NCBI RefSeq assembly: GCF_002028405.1
Contig: NZ_CP020047.1
Coordinates: 1 to 42,402 of the forward strand
DNA length: 42,402 nucleotides
Source of the DNA: Thiomonas intermedia
GTDB lineage: Bacteria; Pseudomonadota; Gammaproteobacteria; Burkholderiales; Burkholderiaceae_C
Direction: 5' to 3'
Both the position numbers and the translations under genes were made by a program. Below are positions 6,097 through 15,118 of this stretch, piece by piece. A model generated the notes under the pieces. The model saw only the letters and a program-made list of their open reading frames with translations. It was not told the DNA's origin and ran no database searches. Every line of letters begins with the position of its first letter. Within the stretch, counting starts at the first letter, position 1.

Positions 6097-6858
6097 ATGT
6101 TGGAATTTCTGGCACTCGCGCAAGAGTGCGCCCCGACGGTAGCGCCGCAGACTATGGCGGCCGTCGTCAACGTCGAGTCGAGCTATAACCCCTACGCAAT
6201 CGGCGTTGTCGGCGGGCGGCTCGCTCGGCAACCCAAGAGCCGCGAAGAAGCCGTAGCGACGGCGCAGCAGCTCGAAAACGATGGTTGGAATTTTTCGCTG
6301 GGCGTTGCGCAGGTCAACCGCTACAACCTGCCGAAGTACCAAATCACCTATGAGCAAGCGTTCGACGCTTGCACCAGTCTTCGGGTCGGCTCGAAGATTC
6401 TCGAAGACTGCTACGTTCGCGCCTCCAAGCGCACGCCAGAGCCACAAGCCGCGTTGCACGCGGCTTTCTCCTGCTACTACTCGGGAAACTTCACTCGCGG
6501 CTTCAAGCCCGACGTGGCCGGCAAACCCAGCTACGTGCAAAAGGTGCTTGCCAGCGCCGGGGTGCAGCCGCAGGCAATCCCTGTAGTCCCGTCGATCCAG
6601 ACGGGCAGCGGCCCCAAGCCGCAGTTTGACAAGGCGGCCGGCGCAGCGGCCCCGGCTGCTCTCAAAGCTCAACCCGCACAACCGGCCGCATTGCCTTCGG
6701 ACAATGCGCCGGTTTTGCTGCGTCCGAAAACTGCCGACAGCGGGGCGGCGAAGCTGCAACCGTTGGCGACTGGCGCAGCTCCTGGCCAGCCCGAAGGTGT
6801 CGCCAATGAAGCACCGGCCGACAAGCCCGCGCCGGCCAGCTCGGCCATAGTTTTCTAA
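6097..6858 (+). CDS. virB1: VirB1-type lytic transglycosylase
   Basis: Peptidoglycan-cleaving enzyme that opens the wall for assembly of the type IV secretion channel, 253 residues. The SLT fold is visible: VVNVESSYNPYAIGVV with catalytic Glu27, FSLGVAQVNRYN (about 67-78) and the C-terminal AAFSCYYSGN motif of the family. Residues about 165-253 are a Pro/Ala-rich tail; it contains 44-bp element copy 7 (6763-6806), so part of the tail may be element-derived. No cleavable signal peptide is obvious; the start has GGAGA upstream. First gene of the operon with topA. Confidence 0.92.
   Translation: MLEFLALAQECAPTVAPQTMAAVVNVESSYNPYAIGVVGGRLARQPKSREEAVATAQQLENDGWNFSLGVAQVNRYNLPKYQITYEQAFDACTSLRVGSKILEDCYVRASKRTPEPQAALHAAFSCYYSGNFTRGFKPDVAGKPSYVQKVLASAGVQPQAIPVVPSIQTGSGPKPQFDKAAGAAAPAALKAQPAQPAALPSDNAPVLLRPKTADSGAAKLQPLATGAAPGQPEGVANEAPADKPAPASSAIVF
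6763..6806. repeat. 44-bp palindrome-ended element, copy 7 (inside virB1)
   Basis: Ends TTGGCGACT and TGTCGCCAA, core AGCTCCTGGCCAGC. Encodes LATGAAPGQPEGVAN in the disordered tail of VirB1. Confidence 0.65.
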
Positions 6859-6867
6859 GGGGGATTT

Positions 6868-9183
6868 ATGAAATTGATGGTCGTTGAAAGCCCGAACAAA
6901 ATCAAAAAGCTGGAATCCATTCTCGGCAGCGATTGGAAGGTCATGGCAAGCGTGGGCCACATCCGCGACTTGCCGCGCAATGACCTGGGCATCGAGCAAC
7001 CGGGCTTCACGCTGAACTATGAGTTCATCCCGCCCGCGACGGTGCAGGGCCGCACCTTTCCGGGTGGCGAAGAACGGGTTGCACGCATCCGCAAGGAAGC
7101 GCGCAATGCTGAAATGGTGTACCTCGCCAGCGACCCGGATCGTGAAGGCGAAGCCATCGCGTGGCACCTGAAAGAAACGCTCGGCCTGGACGAATCCGAG
7201 TACATGCGCGTCACCTTCGACGCCATCACGCCCGACGTGATTAAGGCGGCCTTGAACAAGGCCCGCAAGATCGACTATGACCTTGTGCATGCCCAGGAAG
7301 CGCGCCGCGCCCTGGATCGCATGTACGGCTATCTGGTGTCGCCGCTGCTCTCCGACATGCTGGGCATGTCGTTGTCGGCCGGCCGGGTGCAAAGCCCGGC
7401 CGTGCGCCTTGTGGTCGATCAGGAACGCCGCATCAAGGCGTTCAAGAAGACAAGCCATTTCGGCGCGGTCGTGGCCTTCGATGGTGAGTCCTGGCAAGCC
7501 GAATGGAACACGAAGCCGTTCGTCAGCGAAGACAAGCCCTATGTGCTCGATGAAGCCCTGGCAAACCGTGCGGCGGCTTGCCGCCAGTTCCGGGTAACGG
7601 ACGCGGACAGCGGCCCGGCGAAGCAGTCGCCGCCGTCGCCGTTCTCCACGTCCTTGCTGCTGCAAGCGGCAAGCGTGAGCCTGAAACTTGACCCGGAAGT
7701 GACGGCGAAGCTCGCGCAAAAGCTGTTTGAACAGGGCGTGATTACCTACATCCGCACCGACAGCGTGAATTTCAGCGACGAAGCGAACGCGGAGATTCGC
7801 ACCTTCGCCCAGGGCAAGGGCTGGGCGCTGCCGGACAAGCCGCGCAAGTTCAAGGCGAAGGGTGACGCGCAAGAGGCGCACGAAGCCATCCGGCCGACGC
7901 ATATCGACGTGGAAGAAGCCGGGGAAGACGACAAGCAACGCGCCCTTTACCGGCTGATCTGGCAACGGTCGGTTGCCTCGCAACTGGCCGATGCCAGGTA
8001 CAAGGTGAACACCGTCACGCTGGAAGCCACGGACGGCGCGGAAACCTTCGAGTTCAAGGCCAAGGGCCGCGTACTCGTTGAACAGGGTTGGCGCGTGCTG
8101 ACCGCCAAGGACGCGGTGAAGGATGAGGAAGCCGGCGACGGCGACGAAGACGACGCCAGCGGCGGCAAGGTGCCCTTGCTCGATGTCGGATCGGCCAAGC
8201 AAGCCGATTCCGGCAAGCTGCTGCGCAAGGAGACGAAGCCGCCCGCGCGCTTCACCAAGGCCAGCTTGATTGCCAAGCTCGAAGCCGAAGGCGTAGGGCG
8301 GCCGTCCACCTACCCGGCCATCATGCAAAACATCATGGGCAAGGGCTACTTGGGCGAAGTGAAGCGGTTCCTTGAACCCACGGAAACCGGCGTGCTGCTG
8401 GTCGATCAGTTGGTGAAGGCCGAATTTGCCTTCATCGAACTGGCCTTCACGCGCGGCCTGGAAGAAGAACTTGACGTGATCGCCGATGGCAATTGCGGCT
8501 ATGTCGAGGTGGTCGAACCCGCGTTCGTCCAGTTGCAGGCCGATATTGAGGCCGTAGGCAGCAGCGGGGCCATGAAGCCGCGCTTCCCTTGCCCGAAGTG
8601 CGAAAGCGGCCTACGGCGCTATTCGCCGGCCGGGAAGACGCCTTTCTGGTGCTGCACGAACGCCGAGTGCAAGACCTTCATGGACGACGTGGACAACAAG
8701 CCCGTTGAACGCAAGACCTACGCCTGCACGAAGTGCGGCACCGGCACCATGCGCCGGTTCAAGCGCAAGACGGGCGGCGGCTTCCTGTGGGCCTGCTCCA
8801 CTGAGGATTGCAAGCACTTCATGGACGACGACAAGGGCAAGCCCGTCGAACCCACGGTGCATACCTGCCCGAAGTGCAAGGCGGCACCCTTGCGGCGCTA
8901 CCAGAAGAAGGACAAGGAAACCGGCAAGCCGAAGGGCGGCTTCGGCTGGTTCTGCACGGGTGAGGACTGCAAGACGTTCTTGGACGACGAAAAGGGCAAG
9001 CCTGTCGCCGTGAAAACGGCACCTTGCCCGCTCTGCTCGAAGCCGATGTATCGGCGCAAAGGGCAGTACGGCTACTGGTGGGGTTGCAGCGGCTTCAAGG
9101 AAGGCTGCAAGAACATCATGGATGACGACAAGGGCAAGCCCGTCAAGCGAGCGCCCAAGAAAGCCGTCGCCAAGAAAGCCTAA
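6868..9183 (+). CDS. topA: Type IA DNA topoisomerase
   Basis: Single-strand-passing topoisomerase of 771 residues. TOPRIM motifs are VVESPNK (Glu7) and SDPDREGEA (Asp89, Asp91, Glu93); the active-site Tyr294 lies in GVITYIRTDS. Four C-terminal Cys4-type zinc ribbons follow (about 570-765), each ending near a FMDD- or IMDD-like turn. The length is near that of chromosomal TopA and not the longer IncP TraE (topoisomerase III). It lies 9 bases after virB1 and before the virB2 promoter; the family would relax supercoils generated during transfer or replication. Ends in a Lys-rich tail. Confidence 0.92.
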   Translation: MKLMVVESPNKIKKLESILGSDWKVMASVGHIRDLPRNDLGIEQPGFTLNYEFIPPATVQGRTFPGGEERVARIRKEARNAEMVYLASDPDREGEAIAWHLKETLGLDESEYMRVTFDAITPDVIKAALNKARKIDYDLVHAQEARRALDRMYGYLVSPLLSDMLGMSLSAGRVQSPAVRLVVDQERRIKAFKKTSHFGAVVAFDGESWQAEWNTKPFVSEDKPYVLDEALANRAAACRQFRVTDADSGPAKQSPPSPFSTSLLLQAASVSLKLDPEVTAKLAQKLFEQGVITYIRTDSVNFSDEANAEIRTFAQGKGWALPDKPRKFKAKGDAQEAHEAIRPTHIDVEEAGEDDKQRALYRLIWQRSVASQLADARYKVNTVTLEATDGAETFEFKAKGRVLVEQGWRVLTAKDAVKDEEAGDGDEDDASGGKVPLLDVGSAKQADSGKLLRKETKPPARFTKASLIAKLEAEGVGRPSTYPAIMQNIMGKGYLGEVKRFLEPTETGVLLVDQLVKAEFAFIELAFTRGLEEELDVIADGNCGYVEVVEPAFVQLQADIEAVGSSGAMKPRFPCPKCESGLRRYSPAGKTPFWCCTNAECKTFMDDVDNKPVERKTYACTKCGTGTMRRFKRKTGGGFLWACSTEDCKHFMDDDKGKPVEPTVHTCPKCKAAPLRRYQKKDKETGKPKGGFGWFCTGEDCKTFLDDEKGKPVAVKTAPCPLCSKPMYRRKGQYGYWWGCSGFKEGCKNIMDDDKGKPVKRAPKKAVAKKA

Positions 9184-9192
9184 ATTTGCTTG

Positions 9193-9211
9193 CCAAGATG
9201 GTATATTTTGG
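9193..9211 (+). promoter_or_regulatory. 19-bp operator upstream of virB2
   Basis: CCAAGATGGTATATTTTGG, with GCCAA/TTGGC outer arms (9192-9212). A second -10 (TATAAT, 9224-9229) follows, so two nested promoters may serve the virB2-virB6 operon. Confidence 0.65.
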
Positions 9212-9347
9212 CGTTGGTTATCGTATAATGTGGGGAACGCAATCAGGGGGAGCTATCGACCATGCAATGACGCGGCTACAACTTTCAAACCGGATAGGCG
9301 GGCCGGACAACCCGCCGACACTGACTAACAACTTTTGGAGTTTTCAC

Positions 9348-9656
9348 ATGCAAGCAACGATCAACAACAACAGCACCGCCAAGGCGCTTTCCATCATGGC
9401 CGTGTTCCTGGGCCTCGCTCTCATGGCCGCCGAACCTGCGTTCGCGCAAGGCGGCTTGGACAAGGTGAATACCTTCGTGGAAAACGTGCTGGTCGTCCTG
9501 CGCGGTATCTCGATTGGTGTCGTCACCATCGCCATCATGTGGGCCGGCTACAAGTTCCTGTTCAAGCACGCCGACATGGCCGAGTGCGGCAAGATTTTGG
9601 CCGGTGGTCTGCTGATTGGTGGCGCGGCCGAGCTGGCCGGCTACCTGCTGGGTTAA
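9348..9656 (+). CDS. virB2: VirB2 major pilin (TrbC/VirB2 family)
   Basis: Pilin precursor of 102 residues. An N-terminal signal (about 1-34, cleavage after AFAQ likely) is followed by two hydrophobic segments (about 46-66 and 82-101) joined by a short basic/polar loop (KFLFKHADMAECG), the standard VirB2 layout. The start at 9348 has GGAG 8 bases upstream; a longer frame from 9186 runs through the promoter and is rejected. First gene of the channel operon; translated before VirB3. Confidence 0.93.
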   Translation: MQATINNNSTAKALSIMAVFLGLALMAAEPAFAQGGLDKVNTFVENVLVVLRGISIGVVTIAIMWAGYKFLFKHADMAECGKILAGGLLIGGAAELAGYLLG

Positions 9657-9665
9657 GGGGCGGGT

Positions 9666-9989
9666 ATGTCGGCACCAATGGAAGAATTCGATCCGCGCGA
9701 CCCGCTGTTTAAGGGTTGCACGCGGCCGGCGATGATGTTCGGCGTGCCATTGGTGCCGCTGGCCGCCGTCTCGGTCGTGGTGATCCTCCTGAGCGTTTGG
9801 ACGACGGTGTTTTTCGCGGCCACGCTCGTTCCCATCATCTTGACGATGCGACAAATCGCCAAGTCGGACGATCAGCAGTTCAGGCTCTTGGGCCTGAAAC
9901 TGCTGTTTCGCGGCGTCAACTACAACCACAACGCGAAGTTCTGGAAGGCATCGGCCTACAGCCCCTTCGCGTTCAAGAAACGCAAGTGA
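9666..9989 (+). CDS. virB3: VirB3 inner-membrane channel protein
   Basis: 107 residues, typical of VirB3. The sequence MEEFDPRDPLFKGCTRPAM opens with the family's DPLFKGxTRP motif, and two membrane segments span about 23-43 and 46-62. It anchors near VirB4 at the inner membrane. Nine bases after virB2 and six before virB4. Confidence 0.92.
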   Translation: MSAPMEEFDPRDPLFKGCTRPAMMFGVPLVPLAAVSVVVILLSVWTTVFFAATLVPIILTMRQIAKSDDQQFRLLGLKLLFRGVNYNHNAKFWKASAYSPFAFKKRK

Positions 9990-9995
9990 GGCGAT

Positions 9996-12476
9996 ATGTC
10001 TGCACAACCTAAATATCTCAAGCAAGTAAGCAATGAAAGGGCGGTCGCGCCCTTTGTGCCGTACAGCAGCCACGTTTCGCCGAACACCATCGTCACCAAA
10101 GACGGTGACTTCATGCGTATCTGGAAACTGAGCGGCATCAGTTTCGAGACGGCCGACGCGGAAGACATGCTTCTGCGCAAGGATCAACTGAACACGTTGT
10201 TTCGCTCCATCGGGTCGAACCACGTCGCGCTGTGGTCGCATAGCGTTCGCCGCCAGACTTCGGACAGGCTCAAATCGACGTTTGAGAACAATTTCTGCCG
10301 CGACTTCGACAAGAAGTATTTCGACAGCTTTGCCGGCTATCGCATGATGGCAAACGAGCTGTATTTGACGGTCGTTTATCGCCCCATGCCGTCGCGCATG
10401 GACAAGGCGATGGCGAAGACGGCCCGCCGCTCGCACGCTGAAATCATGAACGATCAGCGCGCGGCAATCCGCAAGCTGGACGAAGTGGCCTATCAGATCG
10501 AATCCAGCATGCGCCGCTATGGGCTGGAAGAACTGACCACCTACGAAGATGAAAACGGCGTGCTTTGCTCGCACGCTTTGACCTTCTTGAACTTCCTCAT
10601 TTCTGGCGAATGGCAGAAAGTGCGCGTGCCATCGGCACCGCTGAATGAATACCTGGGCACTGCCTGGGTGTTCGTCGGCACCGAGACGATTGAAATTCGC
10701 TCGCCGACCAAAACCCGCTATGCGCAGTGTGTGGACTTCAAGGACTACACCGCGCACACGGAGCCGGGGATTCTCAATGGCTTGATGTACGAGGATTACG
10801 AGTACGTCGTCACGCAGTCCTATAGCTTCATGGCGAAGCGCCAGGGCAAAGAGTTTCTGGAAAAGCAAATGAAGCAGCTCCAGAACGCCGAAGACGGCAG
10901 CGCGACGCAGATTCAGCAGATGAAGACCGCCATCGACCAACTGATTCAGGGCGAGTTCACGATGGGCGAATATCACTATTCGCTCATGATCTTTGGCGAC
11001 TCGGTGGAAAAGGTGCGCCGCAACACCACGTCGGCCATGACGATCATTCAGGATCGCGGCTTTTTGGCCGCCCTGGTCGCCACGGCCACCGATTCCGCGT
11101 TCTATGCCCAACTGCCTTGCAATTGGTCGTACCGGCCACGCATCGCGGGCCTGACCAGCAAGAATTTTGCGGGCCTCTCGTCGTTCCACAACTTCACGGC
11201 CGGCAAGCGTGACGGCAACCCTTGGGGCGATGCCGTGACGCTGTTCAAGACGCCTTCGGGCCAGCCGCTGTACTTCAATTTTCACTACTCGAAGGGCGAC
11301 GAAGACGCCTACGACAAAAAGCTGCTCGGCAATACCCGCATGATCGGCCAGTCCGGCGCGGGTAAAACCGTGATGCTGAACGCGCTGCTGGTCGAGTCGC
11401 AGAAGTTCAAGACCAATGCGCCGATGGGCTTCACGACGGTTTTCTTCGACAAGGACGAAGGCGCGAAGCTGTGCATCAAGGCCATCGGCGGCAAATATCT
11501 GTCGGTCAAGAATGGCCGGCCGACTGGCTTCCAGCCGATGCAAATGGAGCCGACCGAATCCAACATCCTTTTCCTCGAAAAGCTGATTAAGGTTCTGGTG
11601 TCCGGCGAACACAACCGCGTTACCACGACGGATGAACATCGCATCAGCCATGCGGTGCGAACCGTCATGCGGATGCCTCGCCAGCTTCGCCGGCTCTCTA
11701 CCGTGCTGCAAAATATGACCGAAGGCACGGACAAGGAAGACCGCGAAAACAGCGTGGCAAAGCGCCTGTCGCGGTGGTGCTACGACGACGGCCGGGGCAA
11801 GCAAGGCCCGCTCGCGTGGGTGCTGGATTGCCCGAACGATGAAATCGACTTCACCACGCATAACAACTACGGCTTCGACGGCACCGACTTTCTCGATAAC
11901 GCCGACGTTCGCACGCCCATTTCGATGTACCTGCTCCATCGCATGGACACGATCATCGACGGCCGCCGCTTCATGTACTTCATGGATGAGGCGTGGAAGT
12001 GGGTCGATGACGAAGCGTTCTCGGAGTTCGCCGGCAACAAGCAATTGACCATCCGCAAGCAAAACGGCCTGGGCGTGTTTGCGACACAAATGCCCAGCAG
12101 CTTGTTGAAGTCGAAAATCGCATCGTCCCTGGTGCAACAGGTGGCGACTGAAATCTACCTTCCTAATCCGAAGGCCGACTTCATCGAATACACCGAAGGG
12201 TTCAAATGCTCGGTCGCGGAGTTTGAAATCATCCGCAGCATGGGCGAGGAAAGCCGGATGTTCCTTATCAAGCAAGGCCACACGTCCATGATTGGGCGTC
12301 TTGATCTTGGCGGCTTTGATGATGAGCTGGCTATTTTGTCGGGCAGTCTCGATAACAACGAACTGCTGGATGAAGTCATTGCCGAGGTTGGCGACAACCC
12401 CGACAACTGGCTTCCAGTGTTCCACGAGCGCCGCAAGGCTCGCGTGGCGTCTTCAAAACTCCAAGTGGTGAGGTAA
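9996..12476 (+). CDS. virB4: VirB4 secretion ATPase
   Basis: Large ATPase (826 residues) that powers pilus formation and substrate movement. Walker A is GQSGAGKT with Lys457; Walker B is MYFMDEA (about 657-663). The N-terminal half is the VirB4/CagE domain, and the C-terminal half the RecA-like P-loop domain. Length is normal for the family. The start ATG at 9996 follows GAGG. A long open frame on the opposite strand (9285-12425) is a coding shadow. Confidence 0.95.
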   Translation: MSAQPKYLKQVSNERAVAPFVPYSSHVSPNTIVTKDGDFMRIWKLSGISFETADAEDMLLRKDQLNTLFRSIGSNHVALWSHSVRRQTSDRLKSTFENNFCRDFDKKYFDSFAGYRMMANELYLTVVYRPMPSRMDKAMAKTARRSHAEIMNDQRAAIRKLDEVAYQIESSMRRYGLEELTTYEDENGVLCSHALTFLNFLISGEWQKVRVPSAPLNEYLGTAWVFVGTETIEIRSPTKTRYAQCVDFKDYTAHTEPGILNGLMYEDYEYVVTQSYSFMAKRQGKEFLEKQMKQLQNAEDGSATQIQQMKTAIDQLIQGEFTMGEYHYSLMIFGDSVEKVRRNTTSAMTIIQDRGFLAALVATATDSAFYAQLPCNWSYRPRIAGLTSKNFAGLSSFHNFTAGKRDGNPWGDAVTLFKTPSGQPLYFNFHYSKGDEDAYDKKLLGNTRMIGQSGAGKTVMLNALLVESQKFKTNAPMGFTTVFFDKDEGAKLCIKAIGGKYLSVKNGRPTGFQPMQMEPTESNILFLEKLIKVLVSGEHNRVTTTDEHRISHAVRTVMRMPRQLRRLSTVLQNMTEGTDKEDRENSVAKRLSRWCYDDGRGKQGPLAWVLDCPNDEIDFTTHNNYGFDGTDFLDNADVRTPISMYLLHRMDTIIDGRRFMYFMDEAWKWVDDEAFSEFAGNKQLTIRKQNGLGVFATQMPSSLLKSKIASSLVQQVATEIYLPNPKADFIEYTEGFKCSVAEFEIIRSMGEESRMFLIKQGHTSMIGRLDLGGFDDELAILSGSLDNNELLDEVIAEVGDNPDNWLPVFHERRKARVASSKLQVVR

Positions 12477-12481
12477 TCAGC

Positions 12482-13204
12482 ATGAAAATGAAAAAGGTTC
12501 TTCTCGGCGTCACGCTGTCGGCGCTGATGTCTTCGGCAGCGTTCGCGCAAATTCCCGTCACTGACGGCGCATCCATCGCGCAAAGCATCGCCCAGCAGGT
12601 CGAAACGATTGCGAAGTGGAAGATGCAGTATGACCAAATGATGAGCCAGATCGAACAGGCCAAGCAGCAATATGAATCGCTGACTGGCTCGCGCGGCCTG
12701 GGCACGATCATGAACAATCCCGCGCTGCGGGATTACCTGCCGAACGACTGGCAGGGTGTCTATGACGCCGTGAAAAACGGCGGCTATGACGGTCTGAGCG
12801 GCACGGCCAAGGCCGTGTACGACGCGAACAAGATTTTCGATAGCTGCGAGCGCGTCAGTGCAGGCGATCAGCGCAAGGCGTGCGAAGCGCGGGCCGTGAA
12901 GGCATCGCAGGACAAGGGCTTTGCCCTGGACGCCTACGACAAGGCCAAGGGCCGGATCAACCAGATTGACCAGCTCATGGCCAAGATCAACGACACGTCC
13001 GACCCGAAGGCCATCGCCGAACTGCAAGGCCGGATCGCGGCCGAACAGGCGAACATCCAGAACGAGCAAACGAAGTTGCAGCTCTATGCGATGGTCGCGC
13101 AGGCCGAAGAAAAGGTGCAGGCCCAGCGGCAACGCGAGATTCAGGCCAAGACCTGGGCAGCAAAGAAGCCCATTCAGGTGCAACCGCTGTCGTTCAGCAA
13201 CTAA
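12482..13204 (+). CDS. virB5: VirB5 minor pilin/adhesin
   Basis: 240 residues: signal peptide 1-22 (ALMSSAAFA), then a long helical protein with the VirB5-type stretch QVETIAKWKMQYDQMMSQIEQ (about 39-59) and a coiled-coil C-terminal half. Two Cys (DSCERVSAGDQRKACEA) probably form a disulphide in the periplasm. VirB5 sits at the pilus tip. Six bases after virB4. Confidence 0.9.
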   Translation: MKMKKVLLGVTLSALMSSAAFAQIPVTDGASIAQSIAQQVETIAKWKMQYDQMMSQIEQAKQQYESLTGSRGLGTIMNNPALRDYLPNDWQGVYDAVKNGGYDGLSGTAKAVYDANKIFDSCERVSAGDQRKACEARAVKASQDKGFALDAYDKAKGRINQIDQLMAKINDTSDPKAIAELQGRIAAEQANIQNEQTKLQLYAMVAQAEEKVQAQRQREIQAKTWAAKKPIQVQPLSFSN

Positions 13205-13209
13205 GCCAG

Positions 13210-13253
13210 TTGGCGACAGGAGCCGCGCCACCTGGTGCGGCTTCTGTCACCAT
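13210..13253. repeat. 44-bp palindrome-ended element, copy 8
   Basis: Ends TTGGCGACA and TGTCACCAT. The arms extend inward (GCCGCGCCACC/GGTGCGGC), so the RNA could form a long hairpin between virB5 and eex. Confidence 0.75.
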
Positions 13254-13307
13254 AACCCGATGACGATGGGCAGCACGCCCGCTGTCCCCAAATAGGAGAT
13301 TCACCGA

Positions 13308-13604
13308 ATGAAAAAACTGACCGTTTTGCTGGTTGTAGCGGGCACGCTGTCGATGTTGGCCGGGTGCAAGGAAGACAAGCCGGAAACGCCGGCCGAAGTC
13401 GTTCAAACCGTGGACTGGTACAAGGCCCACAAGGCCGAACGCGCCGAAGTCCTGGCGAAGTGCAAAGCGAACCCCGGCGAGCTGGCCGCCACGCCCAATT
13501 GCGTGAACGCCAGCCGCGCCGATTCGTCCTCCACATGGAGCGCGAAGGGCGGCGGCATAAGCCCGGTCAAGCCACTGACGGCTGACGACATCAACAAAAA
13601 ATAG
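13308..13604 (+). CDS. eex: Entry-exclusion lipoprotein, EexN family
   Basis: 98-residue lipoprotein that blocks redundant transfer into a cell already holding the plasmid. Signal peptide with lipobox LAGC (Cys20). The mature part shows the EexN pattern VDWYKAHKAERAEVLAKCKANPG (about 39-61, split) and a second conserved Cys in ATPNCVNA. Located between virB5 and virB6, as in pKM101-type systems. Good GGAG ribosome site. Confidence 0.88.
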   Translation: MKKLTVLLVVAGTLSMLAGCKEDKPETPAEVVQTVDWYKAHKAERAEVLAKCKANPGELAATPNCVNASRADSSSTWSAKGGGISPVKPLTADDINKK

Positions 13605-13614
13605 GCGGGGAATC

Positions 13615-13896
13615 ATGGAATTTATGAGTATCCAGCCCGTCGCTCTTGAGCTGTTTTTAGCGATGAAATTCCTATTCGCTACAGGCGTCACGCTCTATAT
13701 CGCATTGACGGGCTATGCGTTGTCAACGGGCGCTATCGACGCGCCCTTTTGGTCGTTCGTTCTTGCCTCCTTCAAGGCAATCTTCTTCCTGTTCTTGTGC
13801 CTTGAAGCGGTCAAGGTCATTACATCCATCGGCTGGGCGACGAAGGTTGTTCGCGCTCTATCTCGCATCCAACCACAACATAAGTCAGGGAGTTGA
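13615..13896 (+). CDS. Truncated VirB6 paralogue, 93 aa
   Basis: Clear relative of the N-terminus of the next gene: LFATGVTLYIALTGYALSTG aligns with VVLTGVTLYITMTGYAISTG in VirB6, followed by A(I/V)xxPFW(S/T)FV in both, and further hydrophobic residues. The protein has two or three membrane segments (about 10-35 and 48-68) and then ends in a short basic tail (SRIQPQHKSGS). It stops four bases before virB6, in the same operon and with a ribosome site, so it is probably expressed. It may be a degraded duplicate or a small channel partner; the amino-acid divergence with kept residues favours a retained protein. Confidence 0.75.
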   Translation: MEFMSIQPVALELFLAMKFLFATGVTLYIALTGYALSTGAIDAPFWSFVLASFKAIFFLFLCLEAVKVITSIGWATKVVRALSRIQPQHKSGS

Positions 13897-13899
13897 ACT

Positions 13900-14982
13900 A
13901 TGGACCCGATGGTTTTTCAATTCATTGGCGAGACGGTCAAGAACGCGACGGATGCCTTCGTGCAACCGGCCGCGTCCAGCCTCATGTTCGCCCTGCAAAT
14001 GGTCGTGCTGACAGGGGTAACGCTCTACATCACCATGACCGGGTACGCGATTTCGACGGGTGCCGTCGAATCGCCGTTTTGGACGTTCGTAAAGCAGTGC
14101 TTGAAGATCATCATCATTGCGTTCTTCGCCTTGACCGCTGACGGCTACATCAGCGGCGTGATGAGTGCCATCAACGGCCTGGAAGGCGGCTTGTCGCAGG
14201 CGATGAACTCCAGCGGCGGCACTCCGATGAACATCTATCAAGTGCTGGATCAGTCGATGGGCAAGGGCTTCGAGCTGGTCGGCATCTGCTTCCAGCGCGC
14301 CGACGAAGCCGGCTGGAATTTCGGCTCCGTCCTGGGCTGGGCCATCGCCGGTATCGTGGTGGCGGCTGGCACGGTACTGGTCGCCATGCTCGGCGGCGCG
14401 GTCGTCATCGTGGCGAAGTTCTCGCTTGCGGTGATGTTTGCCCTTGGGCCTCTGTTCATCGTGGCTTTGATGTTCCCGGCCACGGCCCGGTTCTTCGATA
14501 GCTGGTTCTCCCAGGTCATGAACTACGTGCTGACCATCGTCATCATGGCAATCGTGATGACCTTCGCCATGAAGGCATACGACGCATTCATTGCCGGTGC
14601 TGACTTCTCCGGCGATGGTGACAGCAACCCGATGTTTGCAGCCTTGCAAATCGGCGCGCTGACGGGCGTTCTCTGCTGGATCATCCTGCAAGCGGGCGGC
14701 ATGGCTTCCGGGCTGGCCGGTGGCGTCTCGATGGCCGCTATGGGCATCCGTCACTTGATGTCGCCGATTTCTGGCGGTCTGAACGCCGCGAAGACGGCGG
14801 GCAACATCGCCAACCCGATGACCACGCGGCGCGACATGCAATCGGGGATGATGGTCACGGCTCGCCGGGCAAACCATCTGGTCGCCGGGAACACGATGTG
14901 GAACCCAGCCTATCGGCAGCACGTCATGCAGAACATGGGCAAGAACTGGGGCAAAGCCACTGGCGGTTCTGTCAAGCAATAA
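13900..14982 (+). CDS. virB6: VirB6 polytopic channel protein
   Basis: 360 residues with about five to six membrane segments (about 28-50, 60-78, 148-165, 170-200, 210-235, 245-265), the TrbL/VirB6 layout. It forms part of the inner-membrane channel. The region between about 80 and 140 is the periplasmic loop. The C-terminal 90 residues are polar. GGAG precedes the start. The gene ends the operon, followed by a strong terminator at 14993-15029. Confidence 0.93.
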   Translation: MDPMVFQFIGETVKNATDAFVQPAASSLMFALQMVVLTGVTLYITMTGYAISTGAVESPFWTFVKQCLKIIIIAFFALTADGYISGVMSAINGLEGGLSQAMNSSGGTPMNIYQVLDQSMGKGFELVGICFQRADEAGWNFGSVLGWAIAGIVVAAGTVLVAMLGGAVVIVAKFSLAVMFALGPLFIVALMFPATARFFDSWFSQVMNYVLTIVIMAIVMTFAMKAYDAFIAGADFSGDGDSNPMFAALQIGALTGVLCWIILQAGGMASGLAGGVSMAAMGIRHLMSPISGGLNAAKTAGNIANPMTTRRDMQSGMMVTARRANHLVAGNTMWNPAYRQHVMQNMGKNWGKATGGSVKQ

Positions 14983-14992
14983 GAGCGAAAAG

Positions 14993-15029
14993 GCCGTCCT
15001 GTTTTACCAAAAACAGGGCGGCTTTTTTT
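14993..15029 (+). terminator. Rho-independent terminator after virB6
   Basis: GCCGTCCTGTTTT pairs with AAAACAGGGCGGC with one G:T, followed by seven or eight T. Confidence 0.85.
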
Positions 15030-15042
15030 CGCCCGCCGATAA

Positions 15043-15083
15043 CCAAGATAGGGCACTTTGGCCGCAAAGATAGTATAATCTGG
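15043..15083 (+). promoter_or_regulatory. Tandem 19-bp operators upstream of virB7
   Basis: Two sites 22 bp apart: CCAAGATAGGGCACTTTGG (15043-15061) and CAAAGATAGTATAATCTGG (15065-15083), the second with -10 TATAAT at 15074-15079. The only tandem pair in the window. Confidence 0.65.
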
Positions 15084-15118
15084 CCTGCACCTGTCAACAT
15101 CAATGAAGGACTCCGCTC

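Noticed and set aside
6040-8328. Long open frame on the minus strand opposite virB1 and topA (762 codons)
   Set aside because: It is a GC-rich antisense shadow: the plus strand encodes complete VirB1 and TopA motifs, and the minus frame shows no known motif and no good start.
10091-10099. CGTCACCAA in virB4
   Set aside because: No left end 44 bp away; single half-site expected by chance.
9285-12425. Very long minus-strand frame opposite virB2-virB4 (1046 codons)
   Set aside because: Same reason; His/Arg-rich translation typical of the reverse strand of a high-GC gene.
12388-12431. Further 44-bp element inside virB4
   Set aside because: It has a left end TTGGCGACA but no matching right end, and the residues are part of the normal VirB4 sequence.
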